Shown: positions 22,591 through 33,477, counted from the stretch's first letter. The stretch: 64,000 bases of DNA from Neoconidiobolus thromboides FSU 785 (GCA_025603075.1 MU626329.1:1-64000); one strand, 5' to 3'. Notes: generated from the letters alone by a model not told the origin. Numbers and translations: made by a program.

Positions 22591-23670
22591 TTAAAAGACT
22601 ATAGTATTAAATTTTAGTGATTTAACTTCAAACATATTAAAAACACACTTTTGAATTGGTTGATGAATTAATAGAATAAAACATGAAGAGGTGAGCCCTA
22701 AACACAGTATTAAACAATTAGAATAAACAGCAATATGTATTTCAAATTTTACTTTTGTTGAAATTAATAAATTTATTATCAGATCTGGTATTAAACAGAA
22801 CATGTAACTTATCATTATTAAGCTAATTTTTAACATTAATTTTACTTTTTTTGACTTTAATTGGTTAGCTGTCAATGGCTGAGATTTGGTTGACTTTTGC
22901 TTATAAATAGTTTTTCGGCTTTGTTGAGTTGTCATTAGCCTGTTAGATTCAGTACTGCTTATAAAATTATGTCGAGTGTTATTGCTATTGTTTTTAGCAG
23001 ACTGATAGCTACTAAAGCACAAATTTGAGCCCGTAGCATTCGTATTAGGACTAAAGGAAGGATCCATTATTTTAAGGTAAGCAAGGGTAATATTTGAATA
23101 GCAAAAACAATTGGTCAGTAAGCAGAGCAAAATCCTCAATGAGTAAATGAAATAATAAAATATACAATAAGGTACATTATTCTTTTCGATATCAATGGTT
23201 GGTAAATAATAGAAATTGAATTCATACCATGAATACGAACCATAATAGCTATGTAGACTTGATAGTACAATTGATGTTACAGCAGATAATGCTATGAATA
23301 TATAGCAGTACATTGGTGAGATTTCCCTAAATAAACAAACTTTACTGTATCTAATAATGCTTAATAAGGTAACTAATTCAATGGAAGTAGAAATGATACT
23401 AGCTACTAGGCTAAAATTCAGGGCAGGATACCAAATTGGGTTAGATAGCTGTAACTTGTTGTCAAATGATATTATACTATACTCAGTTAAGATTATATGT
23501 AATATGGCGATTAAATAGAAAATAATATCAACAAAGGTAATTGTTGATATTATTAACAAATCTGGGTTGTTTTTTAGACTTAGCCTATATAAGATTACAC
23601 TCAGTATCATTAAGTTTATCAGTAACGAAACTGTCGAGATTATCAAATAGATTATGTTTTCAGTGATCAT
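22591..23670 (-). CDS. Class A GPCR-like receptor, group A (A6), lacking the conserved disulfide
   Basis: Intronless, 359 aa, starting MITENIIYLI. Helices and landmarks are otherwise normal: Asn19, Asp48, Arg107-Tyr108, Cys292-x-x-Pro295, LCLGLTSSCFILLIHQPIQ in helix 7. Both cysteines of the expected helix 3 to outer-loop disulfide are gone: position 82 is Pro (WYPALNF) and position 155 is Tyr (NFYYLPT). The tail is about nine residues longer than in paralogues. The frame is fully open, so either the receptor folds without the bond or it is a recent pseudogene without stops yet. Confidence 0.85.
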   Translation of the reverse strand: MITENIIYLIISTVSLLINLMILSVILYRLSLKNNPDLLIISTITFVDIIFYLIAILHIILTEYSIISFDNKLQLSNPIWYPALNFSLVASIISTSIELVTLLSIIRYSKVCLFREISPMYCYIFIALSAVTSIVLSSLHSYYGSYSWYEFNFYYLPTIDIEKNNVPYCIFYYFIYSLRILLCLLTNCFCYSNITLAYLKIMDPSFSPNTNATGSNLCFSSYQSAKNNSNNTRHNFISSTESNRLMTTQQSRKTIYKQKSTKSQPLTANQLKSKKVKLMLKISLIMISYMFCLIPDLIINLLISTKVKFEIHIAVYSNCLILCLGLTSSCFILLIHQPIQKCVFNMFEVKSLKFNTIVF

Positions 23671-23919
23671 TGTTATTTTGAACTTAAAAACGAGCTTTAT
23701 TTCATTTTTTATATTATTTATTAATGTTTTAAAAATTATGCTATTTGAACTTATTATTCAAAAGTACCCTTTTAAATTAATTCAGATTGTAAAAAATTAT
23801 TATGGCTTTATATTCTTAAGAGAAAATGACTTCTTGTGCGCTATTAATGCATGAAATTAAGGTAAATTATTAACGCAAACAACAACAAATGCCAAAAAGG
23901 ATAACACTTTTTAAATTTT

Positions 23920-24640
23920 ACTATTTATTGTTAGTCAGTTATGATCTAGACAAACCCACTTTCTTTTCAACTTTTGAAGAATGAAAGAACTAGTTTACAT
24001 GAACCAATTTTCAAGTAATGTTTAAAAAGGATTGCTATCTTATATATTTAAAAGTTGAACGAAAAAGGAAAACCTCATAAACAAATTTGGCTTAAATTTG
24101 GTTTATTTTTGTTGAATTGTTTATAAAACATTAACCCATTCAAGACCCAAGGTTTCCCTTAAAATAAGGACTTATTAGTACCATGAAGATACTGATTAAT
24201 ATTTGTATTTAAGTCAAGATTTTCGAAATACTAATAATCTAGATGACACCAGCAATATATTAAAACAGAATGGTATGGTTTTGATGAGAAGCGGTATCAC
24301 TATTGATGTGTTTTAAAGATCATTACTTTAGGTGAGCTATTATTTACATTATTAATTAGTAAGTGGAGATACATTCGATACTTTTTAAGTAAACCATTTC
24401 AAGGCCTAAAACTCTTTTGAGGTTTTTAAAAGCAACGAGATGAAAAGAATGGAAGACAAATAATAGAGTAATAAAAAATGAAGTAATAAGTTAGAGGTTT
24501 GTGACTTTAAGTAACTGAATAAATTTAAAGGAGATGTGATCTAAAAACAGTGATTTACAATATTAAACTGATATTATAATATTATACCAAAGAGTAATAG
24601 TAAAAAAAGCTAGTGCTATTAAGGCGATTTAGTTATCTTT
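23920..24640. repeat. Recurrent degenerate block upstream of A6
   Basis: Anchors are 'gtcagttatgatctagac' near 23935, 'ctagatgacaccagcaatat' near 24239 and 'gaggtttgtgactttaagtaac' near 24490. It is the last copy of the block at the right end of the array. Confidence 0.45.
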
Positions 24641-24649
24641 GACAAAAAA

Positions 24650-25195
24650 GCCTACATTAAAAGTCTTAATGCAATAATCAAGTAAAACAATACGAAATAA
24701 GCCTTGTTATCTTTGTTGATATCAATATTTGGTAAACGATAAAAGCCTAAATTACACCAAAAATATGAGTCATAATAACAGTGTAAACCAGATAGTATTA
24801 ATCACAATATAACTAATAAAGCCCCAAACAAACAATCATGCGTTGATACCATTTTTTTATAAACAAATTTTATTGTATCTTATGACACTGAATAAAATAG
24901 CTAATTTAACAAAAGTAACGATAGTTATCACTAACTAACATTTGAATGACAATATCAGGCTGGATTGTATACTTGTAACTCTTTATTAGCTATAAATACC
25001 TTATAGTTAGCTAGCATTATATATAATATGACAATAAAATACAAAATGATACCATTGATGAGTACCATCAATATTATTGTTAATTCTAAATTGTTTTTAT
25101 GGTTAGTTTACAAAAAATTATATTTAACAATAACAAGTTTATTAGTAGCGATATTGTTGAGCTCGTTAAATAAGTTATGTGATCTACATTCATTA
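24650..25195 (-). pseudogene. Group A GPCR-like receptor pseudogene 4 (N-terminal half)
   Basis: Starts ATGAATGTAGATCAC, equivalent to the paralogue start. Helices 1-4 and the second outer-loop region (NIDINKDN side) can be followed with several frameshifts, and the match ends in helix 5 near 24650. Helices 6 and 7 are absent. It is the rightmost group A remnant. Confidence 0.75.
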
Positions 25196-25593
25196 TTTCT
25201 TAGATTTAATTGAAAATAGACTTTTATTTATTTTTTTTGTTTGGCGATATTAATACACCATTATTAAACATGGATTATCATATATATTGAATAAAAATCC
25301 TCCTTATTTCAGTAGTTTAAACCCAAGGGCTCGACTTTTTTCTGGTTTATTTGTTGCAAAGTTAAAAAGCAGGTATAAACGATACAAAAATGGTAGCTAT
25401 TTTTTATAAAGAAATTATTAAGTCTTATGGTTCCAATTTTTCAATATCACATCTCTATCCCAGATAGATAAAACATAGCAAAGTAGCATTTACTGGGTTA
25501 TAAAAACCTTTTTTAACTCGAAAAAATTAAAACTCTATCTCATTATCTGCCTAACCTCTTTCAAAAAAACATTTTAATTTAATAAAATATAAT

Positions 25594-25701
25594 TATATGA
25601 GAATCTATCTTTGTGTTTAAGGATTTTGCCAACAATTTTTCCGCTCAAATAACGCTTGAAAAATGGAAAAAGTAATGAAACCAAAAAAACATCCCCATAT
25701 G
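25594..25701 (+). mobile_element. MITE-like element, copy 8
   Basis: Ends are ATATGAGAATC and CATCCCCATATG, with the core CTCAAATAACGCTTGAAAAA. It lies just right of the receptor array. Confidence 0.85.
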
Positions 25702-26504
25702 TTAGAATTCAGTTACATAAACTAATTTTCTAAAACTAGTTTACATGTTAAAAATAAACAATTTTTTTTAAAGATAAATTAAACTTAAAATATACAATAA
25801 TAGAAAATGGATCTCATTTTGCCTTTCTGATTCTTTCAAAGATATGCAATCGTTGGGAATAATCCTTACTTTATTATACTATTCCTTACAATAGCCCAAT
25901 TCCTCAAGCTTACTGACTTGAGTTTCTAAATTTTTATTTTGGCTGATAAAACACTTGATACTTCAGTATTAGCATTGGCATTTAATGGATTTTTAATAAT
26001 AAAGTAGCTTTATAAGTATGGATGCATTTTGAATAGGTTTATATAATTTCCATCATCACCACAAACCATATTGAGTGGCAATTGAATTGAACACCAGATG
26101 GGGATGTCGGAACTGGTTTCAGAACTCAGTTAAAAATTAACTCCTTTTAAGTTTTCAAATTTGTAAGTCCTTACTGTATGATTAGTTGAATTTAAAAGCT
26201 TAAAACTAAATAAAAAATTAACTCAAAAACTTATCTTAATTGGTTTTCTTTAACATAATTAATTTTTTTAATTATGCATTTTGCATTGTTTTTATCAAAT
26301 GTTTAATAGATGCATAATATATAAACGTACAATTATTTAACTTTGTTTTATATTAAAATGAAACAAAATGAAAGTTTCTATAAACTTCAAAATGGAACTT
26401 TTAAAAATTTTGATATAATAGGGAGAACCACACTATATAAATGTTGTAATTTATTTATATCAATTTCAACAATTGTTCATAATAACACAGAGTTTATAGA
26501 ATTT

Positions 26505-26538
26505 TATAATAAAATAAAATAAAATAAAATAAAATAAA
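26505..26538. repeat. (AAAAT)n microsatellite
   Basis: About six units of AAAAT inside the decayed transposon-like gene. The intact paralogue has no expansion there. Confidence 0.85.
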
Positions 26539-26587
26539 GAAAAGACATATTATTAAAGTTTAATATTGATAATGATAAACTTAATCA

Positions 26588-26692
26588 AGTAGGGATGTAT
26601 TTTTGTGTTTAAAAATCTTACTAATAACTTTTCCACTCAAATAGCGCTTAAAAGATAGAAAAAGTGATGAAACCAAAAAAACATCCCCAAGT
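26588..26692 (+). mobile_element. MITE-like element, copy 9, with empty-site evidence
   Basis: Element GGGATG...CATCCC with the intact core CTCAAATAGCGCTTAAAA. It is flanked by CAAGTA on both sides. The paralogous sequence at the left edge of the window (minus strand, about 735-755) has a single uninterrupted AATCAAGCAATGTATAAA at this point. Removing the element and one CAAGTA restores the match, which shows transposition with a 5-6 bp target duplication. Confidence 0.93.
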
Positions 26693-26770
26693 AATCTATA
26701 AAATTAGTCCTTTAAGGGAAACGGGAAGTAAAAATCAATAAGTAGCATTACTGTGTGAAATATAGTACTC

Positions 26771-28210
26771 AGTGTTTGGAGTCAAGAACAGCTATTGCTG
26801 GGTTGGCTACACTATAAGTCGAAAGGTCTTAGTTTATGTGACTAAGATAGACCTGGATTATGAGGAGTACCACGTAATAGGTTACAAGCTATATAAGACA
26901 AATAGAATAGATAATACTAATGTAAAATCTACATAAAATACTATTAAGAAACCTCAGTGGCTTTATTAAATGTTCGAGATATCAGGGAATAATTCAGTTA
27001 AAAAACCTCGAACTACTATACTCTGTAAACTCTTTTATACTCTGAAAAGTATAAATATCAGAATGAGAAGATGCTATTCTTTGAGACGAAGATAGAAATT
27101 CTCATAGCAAATCAAACTAAGAGCGTGGGATTGATTTTCTCTGAACTCGAGAACACAACAGCTTAAACAGTTGTTATGCTACAATCAATTATGGAGCTGA
27201 CAAAGCGATATTTCACAGTATGATTAATTCAAAGTTTTCTATTTTAATTTACTGTAAAAATATTCGCCACTTGATTATAAAAAACTCTATTTTTTTATTT
27301 TAATGTCCATATTTAGTAATTATAATAAAAAAATAATTACTATCATGTTTTGTATATATAACTACTCACTTAAAATATTTACAAAAAAAATTAATACAAC
27401 AATTTAAAGTTTTTTTGCTAAATTATTTTTTGATACTATATTTTATATAAATTTTATATAAATTTTATAATAACACTTTTTATTTTATTTGTTCACATAG
27501 TTTATAGCTTATTATATACTATTTTTATTAATTTAAATCTATCTTAATTATACAAAATAAAACTTTTTGATTTGTAGCTAGTTGATTGAACAAAAACTAC
27601 TTTTAACTCCAATTATTAAATACCAACTTTTATAATATTAAATTTAAAAAAACAAAAAAAAGGTATAAATATTTAAAAAAAATTATAAATATAGTATTGT
27701 TACCTATACTAAAAAGAAAAATAAAGTTGGTATTTTATTTTAATATTAGATTTTAATAATTGAATATCAAAGTTGTTTAGTTTGGTTTTTATAAAAGCTG
27801 AAAGAAACAAAATTCAAGAGTTTTTATACATAAGTAATCACTATGCTTATGAAAAAAATGATACCATCATGTCTCTGCCTAAAAGGATAAGTAACGTTTG
27901 TTAAAGCTTATATTATTCTATTTAAACTAATGATAAAAAACTATATAGAAGAAGCTCCCAAAATAGTACAAAGTCTAAGATCAAACCTTCCATACGTGCA
28001 AGGCAAAACTTTCAGTGCTTTACTGATGCTTATTTTTATACTGCTATTGCTATATCAGCTTTAATATTTAAATTTATGTCTGATATTTCTTAAGCTATTG
28101 AGGAGTTGAATTTAATTGGTTCTATTTTAAAGATAAAGAATTTTGGCATTAATTCCATAAATCACATAATTTGTAAAGAACTCTCTTCTAAATCAATGTC
28201 ACTTTAAAAA
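26771..28210. other. Gene-free stretch upstream of TCD1-like gene
   Basis: 26771-27230 is slightly less AT-rich and may be old decayed coding DNA with no recognisable family. 27230-28200 is AT-simple DNA with a short tandem TTTTATATAAA near 27440. The right end should hold the promoter of the gene at 28211; no clear TATA element can be picked out of the AT background. Confidence 0.4.
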
Positions 28211-29959
28211 ATGAGTATAAATCAAAACATCCTCATTACTGCATTAATAAGTTCCATTGCCACTGGTTGTTTAATTTTAGGAGTCCAAAGTCTAATTAAT
28301 AAAAAATCGAATGCATCAACCAATTTCAAGCAACTAAAGCAGGATTTTAAAAAACAAAATGATGAGGAGCTCATCAAAGAACAATTATCCCGAAATACCG
28401 CCTTTTTCGGAGAAGCTAGTATAAACAAATTAAAGAACAGCTTTGTCATAATCATTGGTGTTGGTGGTGTAGGTTCTTGGGCATTCAATATGTTGTTAAG
28501 AGCGGGTGTAGGGAAGATTCGGATTATTGATTTTGATTTGATTACTTTATCCTCTTTAAACCGACATGCTACTGCTACTAGAAAACAAGTAGGTATTTCA
28601 AAAGTTCAAGCATTGAAGGACTTTGCAACTGAATTGATGCCTAATACTCAAATAGAAATTATTAATAGAATGTTTGAGGGTAAAATTGCTTCGGAATTGT
28701 TATATGGTAGGTGGTTTTTTTAATAGTGAAAGAAGTGGTTTATTGGTGTAAAATAATTTATTAGGAAAGCCAGATTTTGTGTTGGATTGTATTGATAATA
28801 TTGATACCAAAGTAGAATTATTAAAATATTGTTACGAAAATGAAATAAAGGTAATAGATTATACTGTAGTTTATATACTTTAATTGAGTTATAATTCTTT
28901 TTATAGGTTATATCCTCTATGGGAGCAGGTGCTAAAAGCGATCCAACTCGAATTCATATTTCGGATATTTCTAATACTTTTGGTAATTATTTAATATATT
29001 AATGAATTATATAAATTAACGATTTTTACTTTATATTATATTTTTTATAATAGAGGATCCATTAGCTAGATCCGTTCGACGTAAATTAAAATTGAATGGT
29101 ATACTAAAAGGAATAACCACTATTTATTCAAGTGAAAAACCAGGCCAAGTCAAATTATTACCTTTAGGTAAATTAATAATTATTATTATAATAGTGATGA
29201 TAATGATAATAATATAATTAGATGAAGAAAAAGTAACAAAAGCGGATGAATATGCAATCTTACCACAATTTCGATCTCGTATATTACCTGTATTAGGTAA
29301 GTTAATAAAACCCACTATTATTTTGTTTTATCTAATAGAATACTGATTTAATATATAACTTAGGTACATTACCAGCTATGTTTGGTATGACCATGGCCAG
29401 TTATATTTTATGTCAATTAGCTGATTATCCAATGGAGCCATTATCAATTAAATCTCGAACTGGATTATATAATAATTTATTAAGAGATTTACAAGTCAGA
29501 GAAAAAAAGATATATTTTAATGAGTAAGTATTTATTTATTTATTTATTATTTATTTATTTATTTATTATTTATTTATTTATTTATTTATTATTTATTTAT
29601 TTATTTATTATTTATTTATTTATTATTTATTTATTTATTTATTTATTATTTATTTATTTATTTATTTAAATAGAGAACCATTAGGCTTAAATAAAGAAGA
29701 AATTGGGTTTTTATTAGAAGAAATTTATAATGGGAAGTGTGCCTTAACAGAAAACAATGATAAATTAGCTATTGTTAGATTAGATAAAGACCTTCCATCG
29801 AAATTAAACAATTTAATTATTTTGGAGCGTAAACAAGCTCTGAAATATGATTTATTAGAAGGGAATAATGAAGAGTTCTTTGGAAATAGACTAAAATTTA
29901 TTAAAGATCGATTGAAATTATGTGGAGAGATATTAAAGCTTAAGGTCCAAGAGTTCTAA
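28211..29959 (+). CDS. TCD1: tRNA threonylcarbamoyladenosine dehydratase (TCD1/TCD2 type), 7 exons
   Basis: Exons: 28211-28706, 28765-28850, 28907-28982, 29054-29167, 29222-29296, 29364-29523, 29674-29959. All junctions are GT-AG and the phases agree, giving 430 aa, close to the yeast Tcd proteins as I remember them. Residues 5-28 form a membrane segment, as in fungal Tcd enzymes anchored to the mitochondrial outer membrane. The E1-like/ThiF fold is marked by the ATP-binding GVGGVGSW (83-90), the acidic IDFD (106-109), SSLNRH (114-119) and DCIDNIDTK in exon 2. The family ATP-dependently cyclises t6A37 to ct6A in ANN-decoding tRNAs. Intron 6 is inflated by a TTTA microsatellite. It is a single gene with no operon context. 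Confidence 0.93.
29527..29668. repeat. (TTTA)n microsatellite in intron 6
   Basis: About 140 bp of TTTA units with periodic TTA interruptions giving a higher-order pattern. It fills nearly the whole intron between exons 6 and 7 of the TCD1-like gene. The splice sites GTAAGT and ATAG at its edges are intact. Confidence 0.95.
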
Positions 29960-30318
29960 CAAGATAAGATTGAGTTCTAGAAATAATAAAGTGAGTTATA
30001 GATAGTATATTTGTATATTAATGTTATAATTTTTAGTTAATTTTAAAAACAATAAGAGCATATGATTAATCCATTAAACTAACTTAACTTCTAAAAACAG
30101 TCCATAGAAATCTAGTAAGTTTTTATAAAAGATTATTGATAAATTTATAATATACAAATTCAATAATTTAAATTTTTAATTACAACAAGAGAAGTAATTT
30201 ATTCAATTAATATTATTGCTGACAATTTATTTTATTTGGGATAATATCTTAATAACTTAAGTTTACTTGCTTTATACTTAGTTTGTCAACTAAAATATAC
30301 AAGCTTTTATGATCTAAG

Positions 30319-30422
30319 ATATGGCGATGTTTTTTTTATTTCGCTACTTTTCCATTTTTAAGCGCTATCTAAGTAGAAAAAGTGATAGTAAAATTCTTAA
30401 ACATAAAAACACATCCCCATAT
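30319..30422 (-). mobile_element. MITE-like element, copy 10
   Basis: ATATGGCGATG...CATCCCCATAT, core reversed (AAGCGCTATCT). It forms an inverted pair with copy 11, which starts 144 bp further right. Confidence 0.88.
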
Positions 30423-30566
30423 TAATATTCATTTTAATTCTGTTAACTAATCATTACTTAGTAAATTAAAAAAAGCGATATTATTAATACTGATAGTTAA
30501 AAACGGGTATTTGAAAATAAAAGTGAAAAACAATATAAGACACAATCCATTTATTGAATTTAATAT

Positions 30567-30670
30567 CATAGGGATGTATTTTTTTGTTTAAAAATTTTAT
30601 TAATAATCTTTCCACTCAAATAGTACTTAAAAAATATAAAAATAATGAAATCAGAAAAAATATCCCCATG
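30567..30670 (+). mobile_element. MITE-like element, copy 11
   Basis: CATAGGGATG...ATCCCCATG, core CTCAAATAGTACTTAAAA. It is adjacent to the decayed coding region on its right. Confidence 0.87.
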
Positions 30671-30696
30671 TTTTCAAGTGATTTACAAAAATAAGA

Positions 30697-31720
30697 TTAA
30701 TCATTTTTAAACTGTAATTGATTATAAATATCCAATATTACAATTTTATATAAAACTCCTGGACTGAAAGCTGTATAAGCATTTATAAGATTAGATAGAT
30801 GAGGACCATTACGGAAAATAGCACCATTTATATGTTTAAATTGTAAATATAATATGATATTGTTACTATCATAAATAAAACTTTCATCCTCATATACTAT
30901 TAATAAAATTTTATTCAATTCATTATTAATAATTAATCAACAACACGTTAATTTTGATATTTGATCTTGAATTTAAATATAACTTAAACTTGTATGTTTG
31001 AATTTAATACTCTTTCTAAATAATAATTTAGCTAACTTAATTTATAGTAATTATTGTGTAGTTGAATATTACTTTATGTTTTAATAACAATACTTTCAAC
31101 TATATGGATTAAAATGAACTCCATCTTCTTTATTGATTAAATCATAAAAAGTTAGCATTTGTAATTTTTTTAATACGAGGGGATGTTTTTTTTGATTTCA
31201 TTACTTTTTCATTTTTAAGCATTATTTGAGTAGAAAAACTGTTAGTAAAGTCTTAAAAAATACAGCTCCACATGTTAAGCATCAAATTAGAGTAGTTTTC
31301 AAATACATTTGATAAAGAATTATCAATCAGTTTACAAATATCATTACCTTTTTCTATAGTATTTAAAAATAGTTCTTATTTAAAAGGTGAACATGGTAGA
31401 TTTCTACTACCTACTATTAGAAATTTTTTATCATTCTATTGTTATTAATTATAGTATTATGTATTATTTAGTAATTTAAATTTCGTTCAACTAATTAATA
31501 ACTCAATATTTGGTAAAATAATCTCAGGTAGCCAAAATGAATCCCTTAAATTTTGATATGAACGTATTCAATCTCTTAATAATACCTACGCTAAATTACC
31601 ATGTTAAGCAATTACAATATTATTACTGAAATAAATGGAATTTGGATTCTTACTATATTATCTATTAAACTATCTTGAACTCAATCATAATTTTGAAAAA
31701 TAAGCAAATTAACTAATAAT
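30697..31720 (-). pseudogene. Unidentified decayed gene interrupted by a MITE
   Basis: The minus strand reads in broken pieces: one piece at about 31450-31560 (SFWLPEIILPNIELLIS), one at about 31285-31440 (FLIVGSRNLPCSPF, then NTIEKGNDICKLIDNSLSN), and the open 73-aa end at 30697-30918 (FKHINGAIFRNGPHLSNL). Their composition and spacing look like former coding DNA rather than random AT sequence, but many stops intervene and no family is recognised. MITE copy 12 lies inside. Confidence 0.4.
31174..31275 (-). mobile_element. MITE-like element, copy 12
   Basis: CGAGGGGATG...CAGCTCCACATG, core reversed with one change. It is inserted in the decayed gene at 30697-31720. Confidence 0.82.
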
Positions 31721-31753
31721 TAATAGCTATATATTTATAGAACACATAAAACT

Positions 31754-32734
31754 TTATCTTCTTGGTGATCTAGATCTAGATCTTGGAGAATAACGACGAT
31801 AACGACGAGCATTTTGACGTCTATAAGATCTACCCCTATCGGATTCAGAACCGGATCGAATATCTCTATCACTTAAATCTCTGTCCTTAACCTCCCTATC
31901 ACTCAACTCCAAATCTTTATAATCTCTATCACTGATCTCATTCTCTTTATGGCCTCGGTGAAAATCTCGATCTCTATAATTATTACGACCATTATAATCA
32001 CGACGTCGATTACGCATACGTTCTCTATCATCGTACCTTCCACCAGTAAGCATTCGACTACCCTGTTTATTTTCTCGAGTTTCTTCTTCTTCACTACCTT
32101 TAATAAACGCAAAACTAGCTTTTAAGTTTTTATTTAAATACATTTGATTATCAACTCCATCCACGGCTGATTTAGCTTCTTCATAGGTATCATATTCAAT
32201 TAGAGCATATCCCTAAATAAAATAAGATCGTCAATCAGCTTTTTTTAAAAGATAGAAATGGATAGAAAATAAACAAAAACTTACTTTAACATAACCTGAG
32301 TTACGGTCTAAATTTAAGTGTAAATTCTTAACATTACCAAATTCAGAAAATTTATCCAAAACATCTTCTTCTGCTGCTTCATAATGAAACCCAGTCACAA
32401 ATATGGTCCATCCTTCAATTGCTAGTTTATATTATTAAAAATTTTGAATTTTTTGATTATTTTTATTATTAAAAATTGATTCTACTTACAACGTATAAAC
32501 TCCTTTCCAACTTCATCCGAGTGTAGCTGTCCTAAATTCGATTCTATAATATTGACTCAATTATTTTTTTTGCATTGATAAAATTCACAAATCCAAAGCT
32601 TACCATGTCCATTATCTAACTTTTTAAATCCACGACCTTTGCGTATAACTAAAAACAAAAATTGTTTAACTATATATTTAATCGGCTTTAAAATAGATAC
32701 ACTTACCCGCTGGTGCATCTCCCATATCGGACAT
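31754..32734 (-). CDS. RBM8A: Y14/RBM8A-like exon junction complex RNA-binding protein, 5 exons
   Basis: Exons read leftward: 32734-32707, 32648-32604, 32543-32490, 32421-32285, 32212-31754, all GT-AG, giving 240 aa. One RRM starts at the diagnostic [17 protein letters not shown] and includes [20 protein letters not shown] (the RNP1-like stretch crosses the exon 4/5 junction). It matches the Y14 pattern RSVEGWxxFVTG and HLNLDRRTGY that I recall. Y14 pairs with Mago in the exon junction complex deposited on spliced mRNA in the nucleus. The C-terminal region of roughly 100 residues is long for the family (about 170 aa in animals). It is made of Arg/Asp-rich repeats ([13 protein letters not shown]) ending in RSRSRSPRR, a likely kinase target. 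Confidence 0.93.
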
Positions 32735-33040
32735 AGTTGAAATATTAATAAATCTTAAAAAAAATAAGATGACTTTAAGAATTCAATTTGGTAAACTATC
32801 ATTATCACAATTTCAGTTCTCTTCTGATTGGTTCAAAAACTAATCTCATTTGATTGCAACTTTTGCTGAAAATGAATTTTTTCACTACTTAAAAATTAAA
32901 TTTGAAATAAGCAATTTAGTTCATTTTATTTCTATAATTACTCATAATGTAACTAGATCTATTTTTATAGCACAACCCGCGAGAGTAACTGTAACTACAA
33001 TCAATTTTTCAAAAATTGATCTAGTTAGCAAAAAAAACAA

Positions 33041-33140
33041 ATGGGGTTATGTTTTTGTGTTTAAGAATTTTACTAACAACCTTTCCACTCAAATAGCGCT
33101 TAAAAGATAGAAAAAGTGATGAAGTCAAAAAACACTCCCA
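33041..33140 (+). mobile_element. MITE-like element, copy 13
   Basis: ATGGGGTTATG...CACTCCCAG, core CTCAAATAGCGCTTAAAA intact. It lies 300 bp upstream of the Y14-like gene's start. Confidence 0.87.
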
Positions 33141-33477
33141 GATTGTATTAAAAAACATCACTGATTAAACCGACAGCCAAATAACGCTTTTCAATATAGT
33201 GTTAGTTTTTAATTTTCTGAACACCCTTTTCAAACCAAAAAGGTATACAATGTTTTGTTGTTCTTAATTGTAAAATAGAGTCAATTAATTTATAGTGAAA
33301 GTAAAAAACTTTAGATAGAAAAGAACTCTTTATTAAAATTTTAAAAAGCAAACTACTATTTAGCCTACAGCCTACTTTGCACAAATTAAAAAGTCAGATT
33401 ACTTAGAAATCGCCTTATAATATTAAACCTATCAAAAATTATAATGAGTATAATAGTTTATCAATTTCAATACAGAC

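Larger units (their letters stand above)
26368..26770 (+). pseudogene. Decayed second copy of the transposon-like gene, hit by a MITE
   Basis: From ATG at 26368 it follows the minus-strand sequence at 944-640 almost base for base (for example ATAGGGAG then ATATAAA, then AAACTTAATCAAG), with small deletions and stops. It is interrupted at 26588-26692 by a MITE copy, then resumes ('aatctataaaattagtcc' against 'aatgtataaaatcagtgc' in the other copy). It contains an AAAAT microsatellite. Confidence 0.85.
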
